The notes: generated by a model not told the origin, from the letters alone. Shown: positions 24,301 through 32,354, counted from the stretch's first letter. The stretch is DNA of 39,537 nucleotides from Bacteroidetes bacterium ADurb.Bin012 (GCA_002071415.1 MWFC01000018.1:1-39537); one strand, 5' to 3'. Made by a program: numbers and translations.

Positions 24301-25906
24301 CGTTGGTATCGGTTTTACTCGATAGGATGACAAGGTTGTCGAAATCAATATCCCCATAATAAGAATCGACCCAATGAAAAAGTTTTTGACGGAGTATAAT
24401 TTCTTTTTGTTCAAAGTCGTAGAGTAAAAATCCTCTGGCGGCCATTTGAAGAGCGAGACGCTCGGCTTGATCGGCCGAAAGATGAATGGCACTTGCATAC
24501 TCATTCAATCCGAATTGTGATTTATGAAGTTGTTTAGCAAGTTGATACAGACGTATGAGAGGGTTTACGGGGTCTATGCCCTGAAGGGTTCTAAAATCTT
24601 CTCCCCTGAAATAATTTTCTGAGATAAAAACGGCATCATTTTCTCGCACAAGTCCGGCTCCTTTTTTAAAAATCATGAGCGAATCATCGATATTCCATAA
24701 AAGTGTATTAGCCTGAATTTCCATTCTTTGATAGGAGCTAAAAAAGGGCAAAGATGATAGAATGCTATTGCCTTGATAAAGATTCAATTGTCGTTTGTTC
24801 TCGTCATAAACAAATGAAATGGCGGGATGAAAGATAGAATCGAACCGATATCGAATAGTCGCATTGGCGTCGAGAGCCGATATAAAAGGATTTTTGAAAA
24901 AGAATTGCTGAGATTTTATGACGACTCTATTTTTCTGTGGAGTATAAAAAAAAAGCCGGGCTGGTCTTCCGGATTCACCAATTCCGTTAAGCTGGTGGGT
25001 CTCTAATTTTACCCCCCCCTCAAAATCGACATTCTGAGAAATTCCGGGGATTTTAATATTCCGATCATAAGATACAAAACGCGGCAAACCAGGTTTATTA
25101 CCAGGTTTGAAATTATCTTCGAATTTCCCCATTACTCCCGAAGGGAAATAGGTTTTATGATACAACATCGCCGAATCGGCCTGGATATCAGTCCCTTGTA
25201 GAAATATTCCATATCGGTCGAACTCAACATAAACAGAATCAGATGGTATATTGTTATTTACCCAGGGAGTTTGTCCACCCACACCTTTCCATTCGCGTGA
25301 AAAGGGATCATAAATGCCTAAAGTCTGGTAAATTTTACGCCGTGAAGAACCCATCTGGCAAATCAGGTCGATGTCTTTAAATTTGAAACGAGGTGTTGGA
25401 TAATTAATGATTTCGAATCGTATTTGACTGACTTTCCAATTGATGTTCTTATAGCGGCTAAGCAAGCTATCTCGAAGCAAGGAATTGGAAATGTGATAAA
25501 AATCGTTCAATTGAGAAGGACCGGGCTGATCAAGAAGATAAGAAACTCCATCAAGGAATGGTTTTACCTGCCCCTGCTCAGCATTGAGAATGGCAAGATT
25601 TACGATAGTCGTAAGAAAAGGAGCAATATGTTCATAAGGCTTCAAGCGTCGTTCCAACATCTTTTCGACCAGAGAATTCACTTGTGGGATCATTTCATCG
25701 AGTTCGTAATGTGATTGCCAATTTGCCTTTAACTCGTTTACAAATACCTGACCCGAAAAAATTACCTCTTTATCTTTGTTTTTCAGTTCGATCTTCGAAA
25801 AAAGCGCATCCACTCGCAACCAGAAGGCTTCCTGTTCATTTAGTTGAGGAAACAGACAAAGTGATTGGAAGAACAATAACGTAACCAGGAAAACTATTCT
25901 TTTCAT
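21347..25906 (-). CDS. Very large secreted protein of unknown function, linked to plsY
   Basis: 1519 residues. N-terminal signal peptide (MKRIVFLVTLLFFQSLCLFP, cleavage near residue 20), a helical segment to about residue 190, then some 1300 residues with a strongly beta-rich alternating pattern, many D-S-L and Y-x-F-x-x-x stretches, and no membrane helix. No recognisable catalytic motif, no Cys-rich part, no C-terminal secretion-sorting domain; it ends AEMEKVKLFN. The repeated short beta units without strict repeats recall LPS-transport or AsmA/TamB-type beta-taco proteins, but that is only an impression. A TAAATTTG -7 box (25939-25946) lies 32 bases upstream, and plsY follows after 9 bases. 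I do not recognise a named family, and the function is unknown. Confidence 0.9.
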   Translation of the reverse strand: MKRIVFLVTLLFFQSLCLFPQLNEQEAFWLRVDALFSKIELKNKDKEVIFSGQVFVNELKANWQSHYELDEMIPQVNSLVEKMLERRLKPYEHIAPFLTTIVNLAILNAEQGQVKPFLDGVSYLLDQPGPSQLNDFYHISNSLLRDSLLSRYKNINWKVSQIRFEIINYPTPRFKFKDIDLICQMGSSRRKIYQTLGIYDPFSREWKGVGGQTPWVNNNIPSDSVYVEFDRYGIFLQGTDIQADSAMLYHKTYFPSGVMGKFEDNFKPGNKPGLPRFVSYDRNIKIPGISQNVDFEGGVKLETHQLNGIGESGRPARLFFYTPQKNRVVIKSQQFFFKNPFISALDANATIRYRFDSIFHPAISFVYDENKRQLNLYQGNSILSSLPFFSSYQRMEIQANTLLWNIDDSLMIFKKGAGLVRENDAVFISENYFRGEDFRTLQGIDPVNPLIRLYQLAKQLHKSQFGLNEYASAIHLSADQAERLALQMAARGFLLYDFEQKEIILRQKLFHWVDSYYGDIDFDNLVILSSKTDTNAILNLHNLDLQVFSVDQVILSDSQKVMVTPYNYTITLKENRNFAFSGRTKAGYFDFYSNRRNLFLYEEFQLRLPEIDSIQFMAIDIPKSSKTGKINPKLVKIESQIEQVSGTLQIDHPQNKSGRKNLKIPYPVFKTDSTPSYVFYDRKGRYKTQYPHKSFYYKVKPFLLNNLDNYYLDSLNLKGTLYSANIFKVMEEPLIIRPDYSLGIDIHTGKSGEAIYLHGGQPKGWFAGRLDLSHQGFRGDGQLNYLQSISITDTTNRTDSTDFVFFPERAQASVLSFSITESSEDIEIPSVKGRRIKEDWYPYKDLMNLKSIKNPFSMYNGMMAFEGNLMLKPDGLDGQGKAGFDKASLNSDFYQFRRRTLKADSSQFLLNTPDEKAVAIRAVNYNAFVDFDSARAVFNAGRIARIDFPVFSCYSNHSQFLWDMNQKKIQLQSPDFDSQKQYMAFQKPNELITAFEENTLKGPTFVALQPNMDSLQFISFSGSYEIQNNLLNFTDIPFIKSADAYIFLSEKQIQITPQNLPVSFKNARLITSRNDIRREFSHVNGEIISGKKFQAKGTTYFSLDRQEKTSLIFFDQIKPDPFTSITHGSATVNDTSSFILDPWFDFYGQVDFSSDTKPLLFEGYYRILQSGCGLSASWIRFDTLVEPDRVILPLPARCFDPTGIELVTGIFMNRTGGKVYARFLEPLLDPRDLSVFTASGKILWDQNENKYKVVKNQNSEIFNMDNPLFEYHPEQCKIMVHGLINLHPRFSPVSRIETTGNAIYDLKTDSLRMNLLFAFDFPFFEKVWKIIVNELFSLDNPLVNADDKRYKEQLLALFGEKGYTQMINEVQSGKTISTVVGNSILMTDIHFVWDSVEQVFNYRGPISLLYIKGNYIGRKIPGYIQLKHQENAREDQLRILLRPDEDHYFYIDYGRGNVLRVYSTNKEFTDLVVKERESFNKQMEKDNPAKNWQPFRVAPVNRAEAIDFRAEMEKVKLFN

Positions 25907-25938
25907 CTTATTAATCTAAGGCTTACAATTCATTCAAA

Positions 25939-25946
25939 CAAATTTA
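25939..25946 (-). promoter_or_regulatory. -7 box of the large secreted protein-plsY unit
   Basis: TAAATTTG on the reverse strand, perfect TAnnTTTG, 32 bases before the ATG; TTGG lies about 12 nt further upstream, too close for a normal -33 element. Confidence 0.45.
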
Positions 25947-26278
25947 CATGATAATTTCCAATCGGCACCCCGACGGATAAAAATTCGCTTTTATCGAGAA
26001 TGGGGAAGAGTGAGTAAAAAGTTAAAAGTTGTCAATGCTTGAATAACAATGACGGTTTTTGAGCCAATTATGGGTAAAGCGAGAAGAAAATGCCACTTGC
26101 CATCTTCTCTAAAAGCTGTAAGCTGATAGCCAATAAACAATGATCCATCTTCGGATTCATGGGAAGAAATAATCATTTGCCTTAATATGATCCATAAGGA
26201 TGAGAGATTCGAGGATAAAATTGGTGAAGGACTTCTTTTTTTATAGGTTTTTCGATACGAAAGATAAGTTTCCAATCA
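25947..26278. other. Intergenic region downstream of prmA
   Basis: About 330 bases with no supported gene. It contains a 22-bp sequence (26010-26031) whose reverse complement recurs at 33949-33971 with one inserted base. A 94-codon frame with a TTG start exists on the reverse strand but looks accidental. Confidence 0.5.
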
Positions 26279-27115
26279 TTAAGGCAGAGTTTTCAAATAA
26301 ACAGCAGCCAGCCAACTGTTTCTTTCTTTTATTCGGCAAGATGCGAGGCCTACTCGGTGAAAAGCATCATCTATAACTGGTAGATCATCTTTGTAAAAAC
26401 CGCTTACGATCAATAGACCGTTCTGTTTCAAAACCTTCATGTAAGCGGGAATATCATTCAAAAGAATATTACGGTTAATATTGGCCAAAATGACGTCAAA
26501 TTCATTCATAGTCGAAAGCAAAGATGCATCTCCTTGTTTTACGACGATTCGAGGTGTATTGTTGAGTTGAATATTTTCGAGAGCATTTCGGTAGGCCCAT
26601 TCATTGTTATCAATAGCAACGATATTGACGGCTCCTATCTTTGCCGAAAGAATGGCCAGGATTCCAGTACCGGTTCCCACATCCAGAATGCTTTTCCCCA
26701 TCACATCGATTTCGAGCAGGTATTCCATCATCATGGCGGTGGTTTCATGATGGGCTGTACCAAACGACATTTTGGGTTCGATGATCAGTTCGATGGGATA
26801 ATGAGGCTGAGGAAAGTGAAAAGGAGCTCTTACAAAGCATTTCTCAGCGATAACGACCGGTTCGAATTGGCTTTCCCAAACAGCATTCCAGTTTTGTTCG
26901 GGAACAGTCCGAAAGGTAAAGAAAGGAGCAATATCCAGTCTCTGCAATAATTCTTCTACGGCATGGCGGTCAAAATGAACTGAAGGGATATATCCCAGCA
27001 AAGAATCTTCTTCTTCGATAAAACCTTCAAATCCCAGCTCAGTTAAAATGGAAGGGAGTAATTCTTTGGTTTCGTCGTCAATAATTATAGGGATTCGCAG
27101 CTCAGTATATTCCAT
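26279..27115 (-). CDS. prmA: Ribosomal protein L11 methyltransferase
   Basis: SAM-dependent enzyme that methylates ribosomal protein L11. 278 residues: an N-terminal substrate-binding part (1-100), then the Rossmann methyltransferase domain. MSFGTAHHETT (~116-126) is the PrmA block before motif I SILDVGTGTGILAI (142-155); IVAIDNN gives the acidic residue binding ribose, and VILANINRNIL the N-P/N-x-x-Y-like motif IV of PrmA. Starts 6 bases after the tpiA stop, so it is the second gene of a tpiA-prmA unit. Length and order match the family. Confidence 0.95.
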   Translation of the reverse strand: MEYTELRIPIIIDDETKELLPSILTELGFEGFIEEEDSLLGYIPSVHFDRHAVEELLQRLDIAPFFTFRTVPEQNWNAVWESQFEPVVIAEKCFVRAPFHFPQPHYPIELIIEPKMSFGTAHHETTAMMMEYLLEIDVMGKSILDVGTGTGILAILSAKIGAVNIVAIDNNEWAYRNALENIQLNNTPRIVVKQGDASLLSTMNEFDVILANINRNILLNDIPAYMKVLKQNGLLIVSGFYKDDLPVIDDAFHRVGLASCRIKERNSWLAAVYLKTLP

Positions 27116-27121
27116 TTTTAA

Positions 27122-27883
27122 TCAAAGGATTGCCTTGACAATCTCGATAAATTCATCGGCATTAAGGCTTGCTCCGCCAATCAAACCGCCATCCACATCG
27201 GGTTGGGCGAAAATTTCCGGAGCATTTTTCGAATTGCAACTTCCACCATACAATATGGAGGTTTCGTCAGCTACATCTTTACCATACCTCGATGCGATGA
27301 GGTTGCGAATGTAAGCATGCATTTCCTGAGCCTGTTCAGGTGTGGCATTCACTCCAGTGCCAATAGCCCAGACGGGTTCATAGGCAATGACGATGTTGTA
27401 AAACTCTTTTTCGGACAAAGGAAAGACGGCTTTCTCGATTTGTTCACGAACTACATCGAAATGTTTCCCGGCCTGACGTTCACTTAAAAGTTCGCCACAG
27501 CAGAATATAGTGATAAACTCATGTTCGATGGCCTGATCGATTTTTTTTGCAATGATTTCGTCGGTTTCGTTAAAATATTTTCTTCGTTCCGAATGGCCAA
27601 CAATACAATAATCAACATCCATCGAAGCCAGCATACGGGCCGAAACTTCCCCAGTATAGGCTCCATTGTCGAAATGACTGATGTTTTGAGCTCCTACCGA
27701 AAAAACAGATTCTATGGCTATATCGAGGGCCATCTCGAGATAAGGGAATGGGGGACAAATTACAACCTCGGCATGCCCAAGGTCGATATTTTCAAGCTCA
27801 TCGGCTATGGCGGAAATAAGATCTTCGGCTTCCTCGAAGTCTAAATTCATTTTCCAGTTACCGGCTACAATTTTTAGTCTCAT
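27122..27883 (-). CDS. tpiA: Triosephosphate isomerase
   Basis: Interconverts dihydroxyacetone phosphate and glyceraldehyde-3-phosphate; cytosolic glycolysis. 253 residues. Catalytic residues are all present: Lys11 in GNWKMN, His97 in IVGHSERR, Glu169 in AYEPVWAIGTG; loop 6 and the phosphate-binding YGGSCN and GGLIGGASL complete the barrel. First gene of the tpiA-prmA unit. The upstream region is AT-rich without a perfect TAnnTTTG box. Confidence 0.98.
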   Translation of the reverse strand: MRLKIVAGNWKMNLDFEEAEDLISAIADELENIDLGHAEVVICPPFPYLEMALDIAIESVFSVGAQNISHFDNGAYTGEVSARMLASMDVDYCIVGHSERRKYFNETDEIIAKKIDQAIEHEFITIFCCGELLSERQAGKHFDVVREQIEKAVFPLSEKEFYNIVIAYEPVWAIGTGVNATPEQAQEMHAYIRNLIASRYGKDVADETSILYGGSCNSKNAPEIFAQPDVDGGLIGGASLNADEFIEIVKAIL

Positions 27884-28337
27884 GATAAAACAATTTTTTA
27901 AATTATATATTCAGAATGAATTAAAACAAAATCAAACGTGCGAAAATAATAAATATAACTGTTCACTGCCGGGAGCAAAGTAAAATTCTAAAATCTATTG
28001 GTAAACGAATAGCCGATCGAATCTACCATAAAATAAGAAACGCGCCATTCGCTCGGATAGTTAATTTGGAAAATCTATTGTCATTTTATGTTTCCAAGTA
28101 AATCATCATTCCAGAATTGTGATATGGAACCTGAACAATGAGCCTGTCCGAATTCGTAACTTCAGTTTCAAAGTCCATCAAATCATCCTCTTTATTTCAT
28201 AACAAAAATGGAATATTTCCATCCTGTAACTTTTCCACAGGACAATTACCTTCGATTACAGGATGAATAGGGGAATTCGAAAAAAATAGTTATAGTAAAG
28301 GCATTGAAAGGCAAAAGGAACATGAGAAGTAATTCCT
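27884..28337. other. Intergenic region with possible coding remnant
   Basis: About 450 bases between tpiA and the DUF2807 gene. The reverse strand 28086-28290 reads as a roughly 60-codon frame interrupted by one TGA: NSPIHPVIEGNCPVEKLQDG, then a stop, then MDFETEVTNSDRLIVQVPYH ending at TAA 28086-28088. This could be a decayed gene or chance; I do not recognise it. The rest shows nothing. Confidence 0.35.
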
Positions 28338-29162
28338 TCAGTTACTCCAGATAATATCGCCCGAGCCCTGTTTTTGAATGTTACGATTATTGGGATTCCC
28401 TTTTATTCTGATATCTCCCGAGCCATGGATTGAGCCAGTAATGGATTGTATCACCCAAAGGCTCACATCACCTGAGCCATAACAGTGTATTTCTGCTTTA
28501 TTGCAAGGCAGTTCAAAACAGTGGATATCACCCGATGAATTAGAATAAATATTTACTTCATCGGCTTTACCGCTAAGTTTTATATCGCCCGACCCCCGAT
28601 TGGTAATTTTCAGGTTCGAAAGTTGAAAATTCTTTCCTTTCATATCGCCCGAACCTGCTACATGGATCTCGCACGAGCCATTCACCCCTTCCACCAATAA
28701 ATCGCCCGAACCATTCAAATAAGATTCAAATTCTTTGCATTTGAGCTCGAGCTCGGCATCTCCACTTCCATTGAGTGTTATACTGAAACGAGGAAAATTC
28801 AATTGATTCATGCTCACCACATCACCCGAGCCATTGATTCTAATCACATTCAAATTAGGCACAGTAATAATTGCACGCATCACCTTTATCTTTCTCAACC
28901 CGGGCCTTTTTTTTACATCAATGTAAAGTGTGGAATTTCTTTCTTCGGTATCGATATAAGAAATGATTTCGGAGTCGGCTTCAATCTTGACTTCGAAACT
29001 ATTGCCCTGTAAAAGAAGAATATCTACCGATGAATTGTTTTGAATGGTTTGAAATGAACCCACCTGGCGTATTTCCGAAATTACATTCGATTGCCCAAAA
29101 GCAGGAATTATTACCATAATAAAACCTAAGGCCGCCACCAACGAAAAAACTTTTTTTCTCAT
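28338..29162 (-). CDS. Secreted DUF2807 (head-GIN) beta-solenoid protein with GSGD repeats
   Basis: 274 residues from ATG 29162. Signal peptide MRKKVFSLVAALGFIMVIIP with cleavage after AFGQ. The body carries nine SGD repeats (eight GSGD, one SSGD) spaced about 17-20 residues, each between beta strands: INGSGDVVS, LNGSGDAEL, LNGSGDLLV, VAGSGDMKG, RGSGDIKL, NSSGDIHC, YGSGDVSL, HGSGDIRI, QGSGDIIW. This is the putative auto-transporter adhesin head-GIN (DUF2807) pattern of Bacteroidota; predicted exported or surface protein of unknown ligand. The open frame extends 17 codons upstream, but the -7 box TAATTTTG (29187-29194) lies within that extension. Divergent from the methyltransferase gene. Confidence 0.9.
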   Translation of the reverse strand: MRKKVFSLVAALGFIMVIIPAFGQSNVISEIRQVGSFQTIQNNSSVDILLLQGNSFEVKIEADSEIISYIDTEERNSTLYIDVKKRPGLRKIKVMRAIITVPNLNVIRINGSGDVVSMNQLNFPRFSITLNGSGDAELELKCKEFESYLNGSGDLLVEGVNGSCEIHVAGSGDMKGKNFQLSNLKITNRGSGDIKLSGKADEVNIYSNSSGDIHCFELPCNKAEIHCYGSGDVSLWVIQSITGSIHGSGDIRIKGNPNNRNIQKQGSGDIIWSN

Positions 29163-29186
29163 AGCTTTTAATTTATCCAGTTTAAA

Positions 29187-29194
29187 CAAAATTA
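29187..29194 (-). promoter_or_regulatory. -7 box of the DUF2807 gene
   Basis: TAATTTTG on the reverse strand, perfect TAnnTTTG, 24 bases before the ATG; TTTG 16 nt further upstream. Confidence 0.5.
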
Positions 29195-29243
29195 CGACTC
29201 CATAAACCTGCAAAAGTTACACATGAGACAAAATATTTTACAA

Positions 29244-29271
29244 TTTGCCCAGATCGAAATCATTACTTTTG
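29244..29271 (+). promoter_or_regulatory. Promoter of the membrane methyltransferase gene
   Basis: TTTG (29244-29247), 16-nt spacer, TACTTTTG (29264-29271). It lies downstream of the in-frame ATG at 29245 and 15 bases before the ATG at 29287, fixing the latter as start. Confidence 0.5.
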
Positions 29272-29286
29272 TACAAAATTAGAGTT

Positions 29287-30030
29287 ATGGCTCTGCGACA
29301 TTCTTTCGAGAAAACAGGTAATTTCTTTTTCCGATACCGTGGGCAAATACCCGTAATTATTTTTATTTCGTTAATTCCGGCGATGTTCTTTACCGATTAT
29401 AGTAACCTCGATCCTTCAATTGCCAAATGTTTGACCGCAATTTCAATTGTTTTAGCTGCAACCGGGTTTTTAGTCAGAATAATAACTATTGGCACAACTC
29501 CGGCAGGAACTTCGGGTAGAAATACTAAATCGCAAGTAGCCGAAAAATTGAATACCTCAGGCATTTATTCCATCGTACGCCATCCCTTATATCTCGGAAA
29601 CTATCTCATATGGGCCGGACTCACCTTGTTCGTTTTCAATTTCTGGTATTTTCTGGTTATTTCGCTCGTTTTCTGGATTTATTACGAAAGAATTATGTTT
29701 GCCGAAGAATGTTACCTCGAACGCAAGTATGACCAAGAATATATTGAATGGACATTGAAAGTTCCTACCTTTTTCCCCTCCTTCAAAAATTATGATCCTT
29801 CTGCATTACCCTTCTCTTTCAAATCGGTATTACGGAGAGAATATTCGGGTATGCTATCCATTGTGTTTGGTTTTGCCTTCATCGATTACCTGCGCTATTA
29901 TCTGCTGAATAGAAATTTCCTATCTGTCAGACCTTCATTGTATATCCTGGTTGCTGCCCTCATCATTGCGCTGGTTCTTCGAACCATAAAACACCACACA
30001 AAATGGCTGGAAGAATCTGGTCGAACATAA
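29287..30030 (+). CDS. Isoprenylcysteine/phospholipid-type membrane methyltransferase
   Basis: 247 residues, inner-membrane enzyme with about five membrane segments. The C-terminal SAM-binding part shows GIYSIVRHPLYLGNYLIWAG and, after a further helix, AEECYLERKYDQEYIEWTLKVP, the RHPxYxG...E-x-x-L...F/Y-x-x-Y pattern of the ICMT/PEMT superfamily. Bacteria have no prenylated cysteine proteins of this type, so the substrate is more likely a lipid, for example a phospholipid or lipid A phosphate (Leptospira LmtA is a known relative); this is inference. Start set by the promoter at 29264-29271. Followed by ~550 bases of decayed sequence, so it is a single-gene unit. Confidence 0.85.
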   Translation: MALRHSFEKTGNFFFRYRGQIPVIIFISLIPAMFFTDYSNLDPSIAKCLTAISIVLAATGFLVRIITIGTTPAGTSGRNTKSQVAEKLNTSGIYSIVRHPLYLGNYLIWAGLTLFVFNFWYFLVISLVFWIYYERIMFAEECYLERKYDQEYIEWTLKVPTFFPSFKNYDPSALPFSFKSVLRREYSGMLSIVFGFAFIDYLRYYLLNRNFLSVRPSLYILVAALIIALVLRTIKHHTKWLEESGRT

Positions 30031-30643
30031 AAGATGAGTTCCACCATAGAAAAATAAATTTAGGAGGGTTGTGGAAAAATGAACGAAATATGCCTACTGC
30101 CTGCAAAAGCTCGAGCGAGAGTAAATACTGTAAATATTTATAAAAGGCAAAAGACAAATATCTTACCCCTAAACTTTGGTTTTCTAATTACCATTGGCAG
30201 GATTGGAAACAAGAAAAAATGAAATGCTTTCTGTTATAAATGTTTTCCCGAATCAGTTTTGTAAAATCTTTTTGTTATGAAATACCCGAATAATTTCAGA
30301 ACTCCTGATTCGACACTAAATCAAGTTGTCGTGGTTTTGAAGATTGCGATATAGCATCACCTATTCTCAATGATTACTTTCATCACGTGGTAAAGGCGCA
30401 CTCCCTTCATCCGAAACCCACAATTTTTTAAGTTTCCTTTCCTGACCTGGTAATATCTATCAGACTCACTTAAGCCAAGTTATTTTAATGATAAAACCTA
30501 ACAAATATCTAAAACCTGTTAGGTTTACACGAAAATACAACAATTTGAAATGCGATGCTGCTTTTGTCCCGTCATAACTAAGGGGATTGAAATGCAATTA
30601 TAGGATAAAGAATTCTCCATTTTATTTATCAAAAAGGCAGGGA
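30031..30643. other. Gene-poor stretch with relic copy B
   Basis: No intact gene. Bases 30031-30295 show nothing recognisable; 30296-30606 is the second, more decayed copy of the transposon relic. Confidence 0.5.
30296..30606 (-). mobile_element. Degenerate transposable-element relic, copy B
   Basis: Shares with 3257-3719 a left block (30296-30343), a palindromic AAAACCTAAC...AAAACCTGTTAGGTTT unit (30493-30526) and a right block (30562-30606, 42 of 45 identical to 3675-3719), all in the same order and orientation. The reverse-strand left block still ends in IFKTTT plus stop, matching the transposase-like tail of copy A, but an in-frame TGA interrupts it. Interior about 150 bp shorter than in copy A. 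Confidence 0.5.
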
Positions 30644-30957
30644 ATGGCGATGTTTTTAAAAGAAAGTATATTCATGGACCGCGACCTGCTCGAAAATATT
30701 CTTAAACTCGATAACGATGAAATTGAATTGCAACTGGAAGAATATGGAGAATTAGAAGGGAGATTACCCAAGAAACACAAACGTTACAATATTGAAAGCT
30801 TTATATAAAAAGAACGATTCATCAACGACATTAAATCGGATTAACTCTTTTCGAGAAAATAATCGAAGAACTCGAGAAACAAAAACTGGTTGGAAACGAC
30901 CCCAAGGCACTGAAACTCTATGAATGCATCAGAGCAAAAATCTTAAAAAACCTTTGA
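30644..30957 (+). pseudogene. Small decayed or frameshifted gene, family unknown
   Basis: A 54-codon frame from ATG 30644 (GGGA just before it) reads MAMFLKESIFMDRDLLENIL and ends KKHKRYNIESFI at TAA 30806-30808. Beyond it, in another frame and without a start, 30835-30957 reads LFEKIIEELEKQKLVGNDPK and ends ALKLYECIRAKILKNL. Both are Glu/Lys/Leu-rich and helical and may be halves of one small protein. They lie directly after relic copy B. I do not recognise the family; a genuine small gene for the first part is also possible. Confidence 0.35.
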
Positions 30958-30995
30958 AAGAGCAACCTGTTAGCAATGGAATTTACTCTGTGAGT

Positions 30996-32303
30996 TCAAA
31001 CTCCTCCTTCGAGTCGGTTGAAGATTTTCTGAATATCCGATTCAATCTCTTTACGCAGCTTTATCTCTCGGGCTATTTGCTGTTTAAGTTCCTCATTCTC
31101 ATTCTGCCAACGAATGATTTCAGCATTCAAAGCATCGATTTGCTGGGGCAAAGGCGAAAGATTCACAAGCTGTTCTTCGAGACTGATTTTTTCGGTTTCA
31201 ACACTTTGCAATTGAGCCTTGCTTCTTTCGAGTTCATCGCACATCGAAGATAGGCTTTCCATAACAAAGTTGTGCTCCGAAACAAGAATGTCCTTTTCTT
31301 CAAGAATATTTTTCAACCTTTCTTCAATTTCCTTGATCTTGTCTTCCAATTGTAATTGAATCTGCTGGGCGTTCTGTAGTTCCATCTTATACTTCTGTTC
31401 TCTTTCTTCCAAAGATTTTCGCAAAAGTTCATCGGAACTTTCAGTGACTTTCAGTAATTCTGATTTTAATTGCTCGATATTCTCCTGAAGCTCCAAGATT
31501 TGTTGCTTTAATTGAATATTTTCCGACTTTAGGAGATTGTTTTCGGTAATAATTTCATTTATAGTCGATTCGTCAGGCAGATTCTGGTACTTTTCAGCCT
31601 TTTCCTTCAATCGCTTCATCTCGTTCTGCATCTCTTGCTTCTCGTTCGATATTGTTTCTAAACAATCCTTCAATTGGTTATTATTTTGTTTTTCAGAAAT
31701 TAAAGCCCTGTTCAGTTCGGTTATCTGTTGAAGGAGTTGTTCCCTTTCATTATAAATCCGAGCCAGTTCGTCGTTGATTTCCTCGAGCTTATTTTCATAT
31801 TCGAGCTGTGTATTTTGGAAAGTTTCGAGTTCTTCTTTGGTTTTTAGTCCGGATTTGTTGGCTTTTTGAAGTTTTCTAAGCAAGATAAGTGCAAAAATTC
31901 CAAGCAAGATCAGGATGAGGGATACACCCAAAAGAATGACATAATCACGGGGGCTCAGGTCGTTTTCGGGTGATGAACTCTGTTTCATGTATTCAATTCT
32001 TCCCTTGAGGTGAGTAATGGTATCGAGCAGTTGCTGTTCCCTAACTGAAGGAATGCCCGCAGCCAATTGCTCAAGACAAGCGGCAATTAAAATGCTGTCG
32101 GATTGGATCACTCTGGCAGCAAGGCCATTGAGCATCACCACTTTTTCCCATGTTCGCACCTTGATGCTGTCGCGTTGCTGAATGTAATTCGAATAGTCTT
32201 TCTGGCGAGTTCTAAGCAACTGATTGATAATGCTATCCTGTGCCTGGCTATAAAAAAATGAGCCCAGAAAAAGAAAGGGAAGAATGAGAATTTTCTTTGT
32301 CAT
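30996..32303 (-). CDS. Membrane-anchored long coiled-coil protein
   Basis: 435 residues. Signal peptide MTKKILILPFLFLGSFFYSQ with AQ cleavage, a short helical extracytoplasmic part (~22-118), one membrane helix (residues 121-142), then about 280 residues of almost unbroken heptad coiled coil rich in Glu, Gln, Lys and Leu (residues ~150-425), ending IQKIFNRLEGGV. By the positive-inside rule (RKLQKANKSGLKTK after the helix) the coiled coil is cytoplasmic. No enzymatic motif. It is transcribed divergently from the DUF4369/TlpA-like gene, with -7 boxes of the two genes 1 bp apart. Coiled-coil proteins give false matches in searches, so no family is named; a role as scaffold or in cell shape is only a guess. 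Confidence 0.88.
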   Translation of the reverse strand: MTKKILILPFLFLGSFFYSQAQDSIINQLLRTRQKDYSNYIQQRDSIKVRTWEKVVMLNGLAARVIQSDSILIAACLEQLAAGIPSVREQQLLDTITHLKGRIEYMKQSSSPENDLSPRDYVILLGVSLILILLGIFALILLRKLQKANKSGLKTKEELETFQNTQLEYENKLEEINDELARIYNEREQLLQQITELNRALISEKQNNNQLKDCLETISNEKQEMQNEMKRLKEKAEKYQNLPDESTINEIITENNLLKSENIQLKQQILELQENIEQLKSELLKVTESSDELLRKSLEEREQKYKMELQNAQQIQLQLEDKIKEIEERLKNILEEKDILVSEHNFVMESLSSMCDELERSKAQLQSVETEKISLEEQLVNLSPLPQQIDALNAEIIRWQNENEELKQQIAREIKLRKEIESDIQKIFNRLEGGV

Positions 32304-32354
32304 ATTTATGAAGGAATAATGGGATTTTTAATGAGTTTAACCAATGCTTCTTCA

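Noticed and set aside
24990..25030. Run of C near 25013-25019 as a possible frameshift in the large secreted protein
   Set aside because: The reverse-strand frame continues on both sides without a change in composition, so no frameshift is needed.
25991..26275. 94-codon reverse-strand frame with TTG start right after prmA
   Set aside because: Non-ATG start, no ribosome site, composition dominated by low-complexity repeat text at its 3' end, and no recognisable domain.
28338..29162. Regularly spaced similar DNA units that could be taken for a CRISPR array
   Set aside because: The units encode the SGD protein repeats of an open frame with signal peptide; spacing varies and the repeats are not near-identical DNA.
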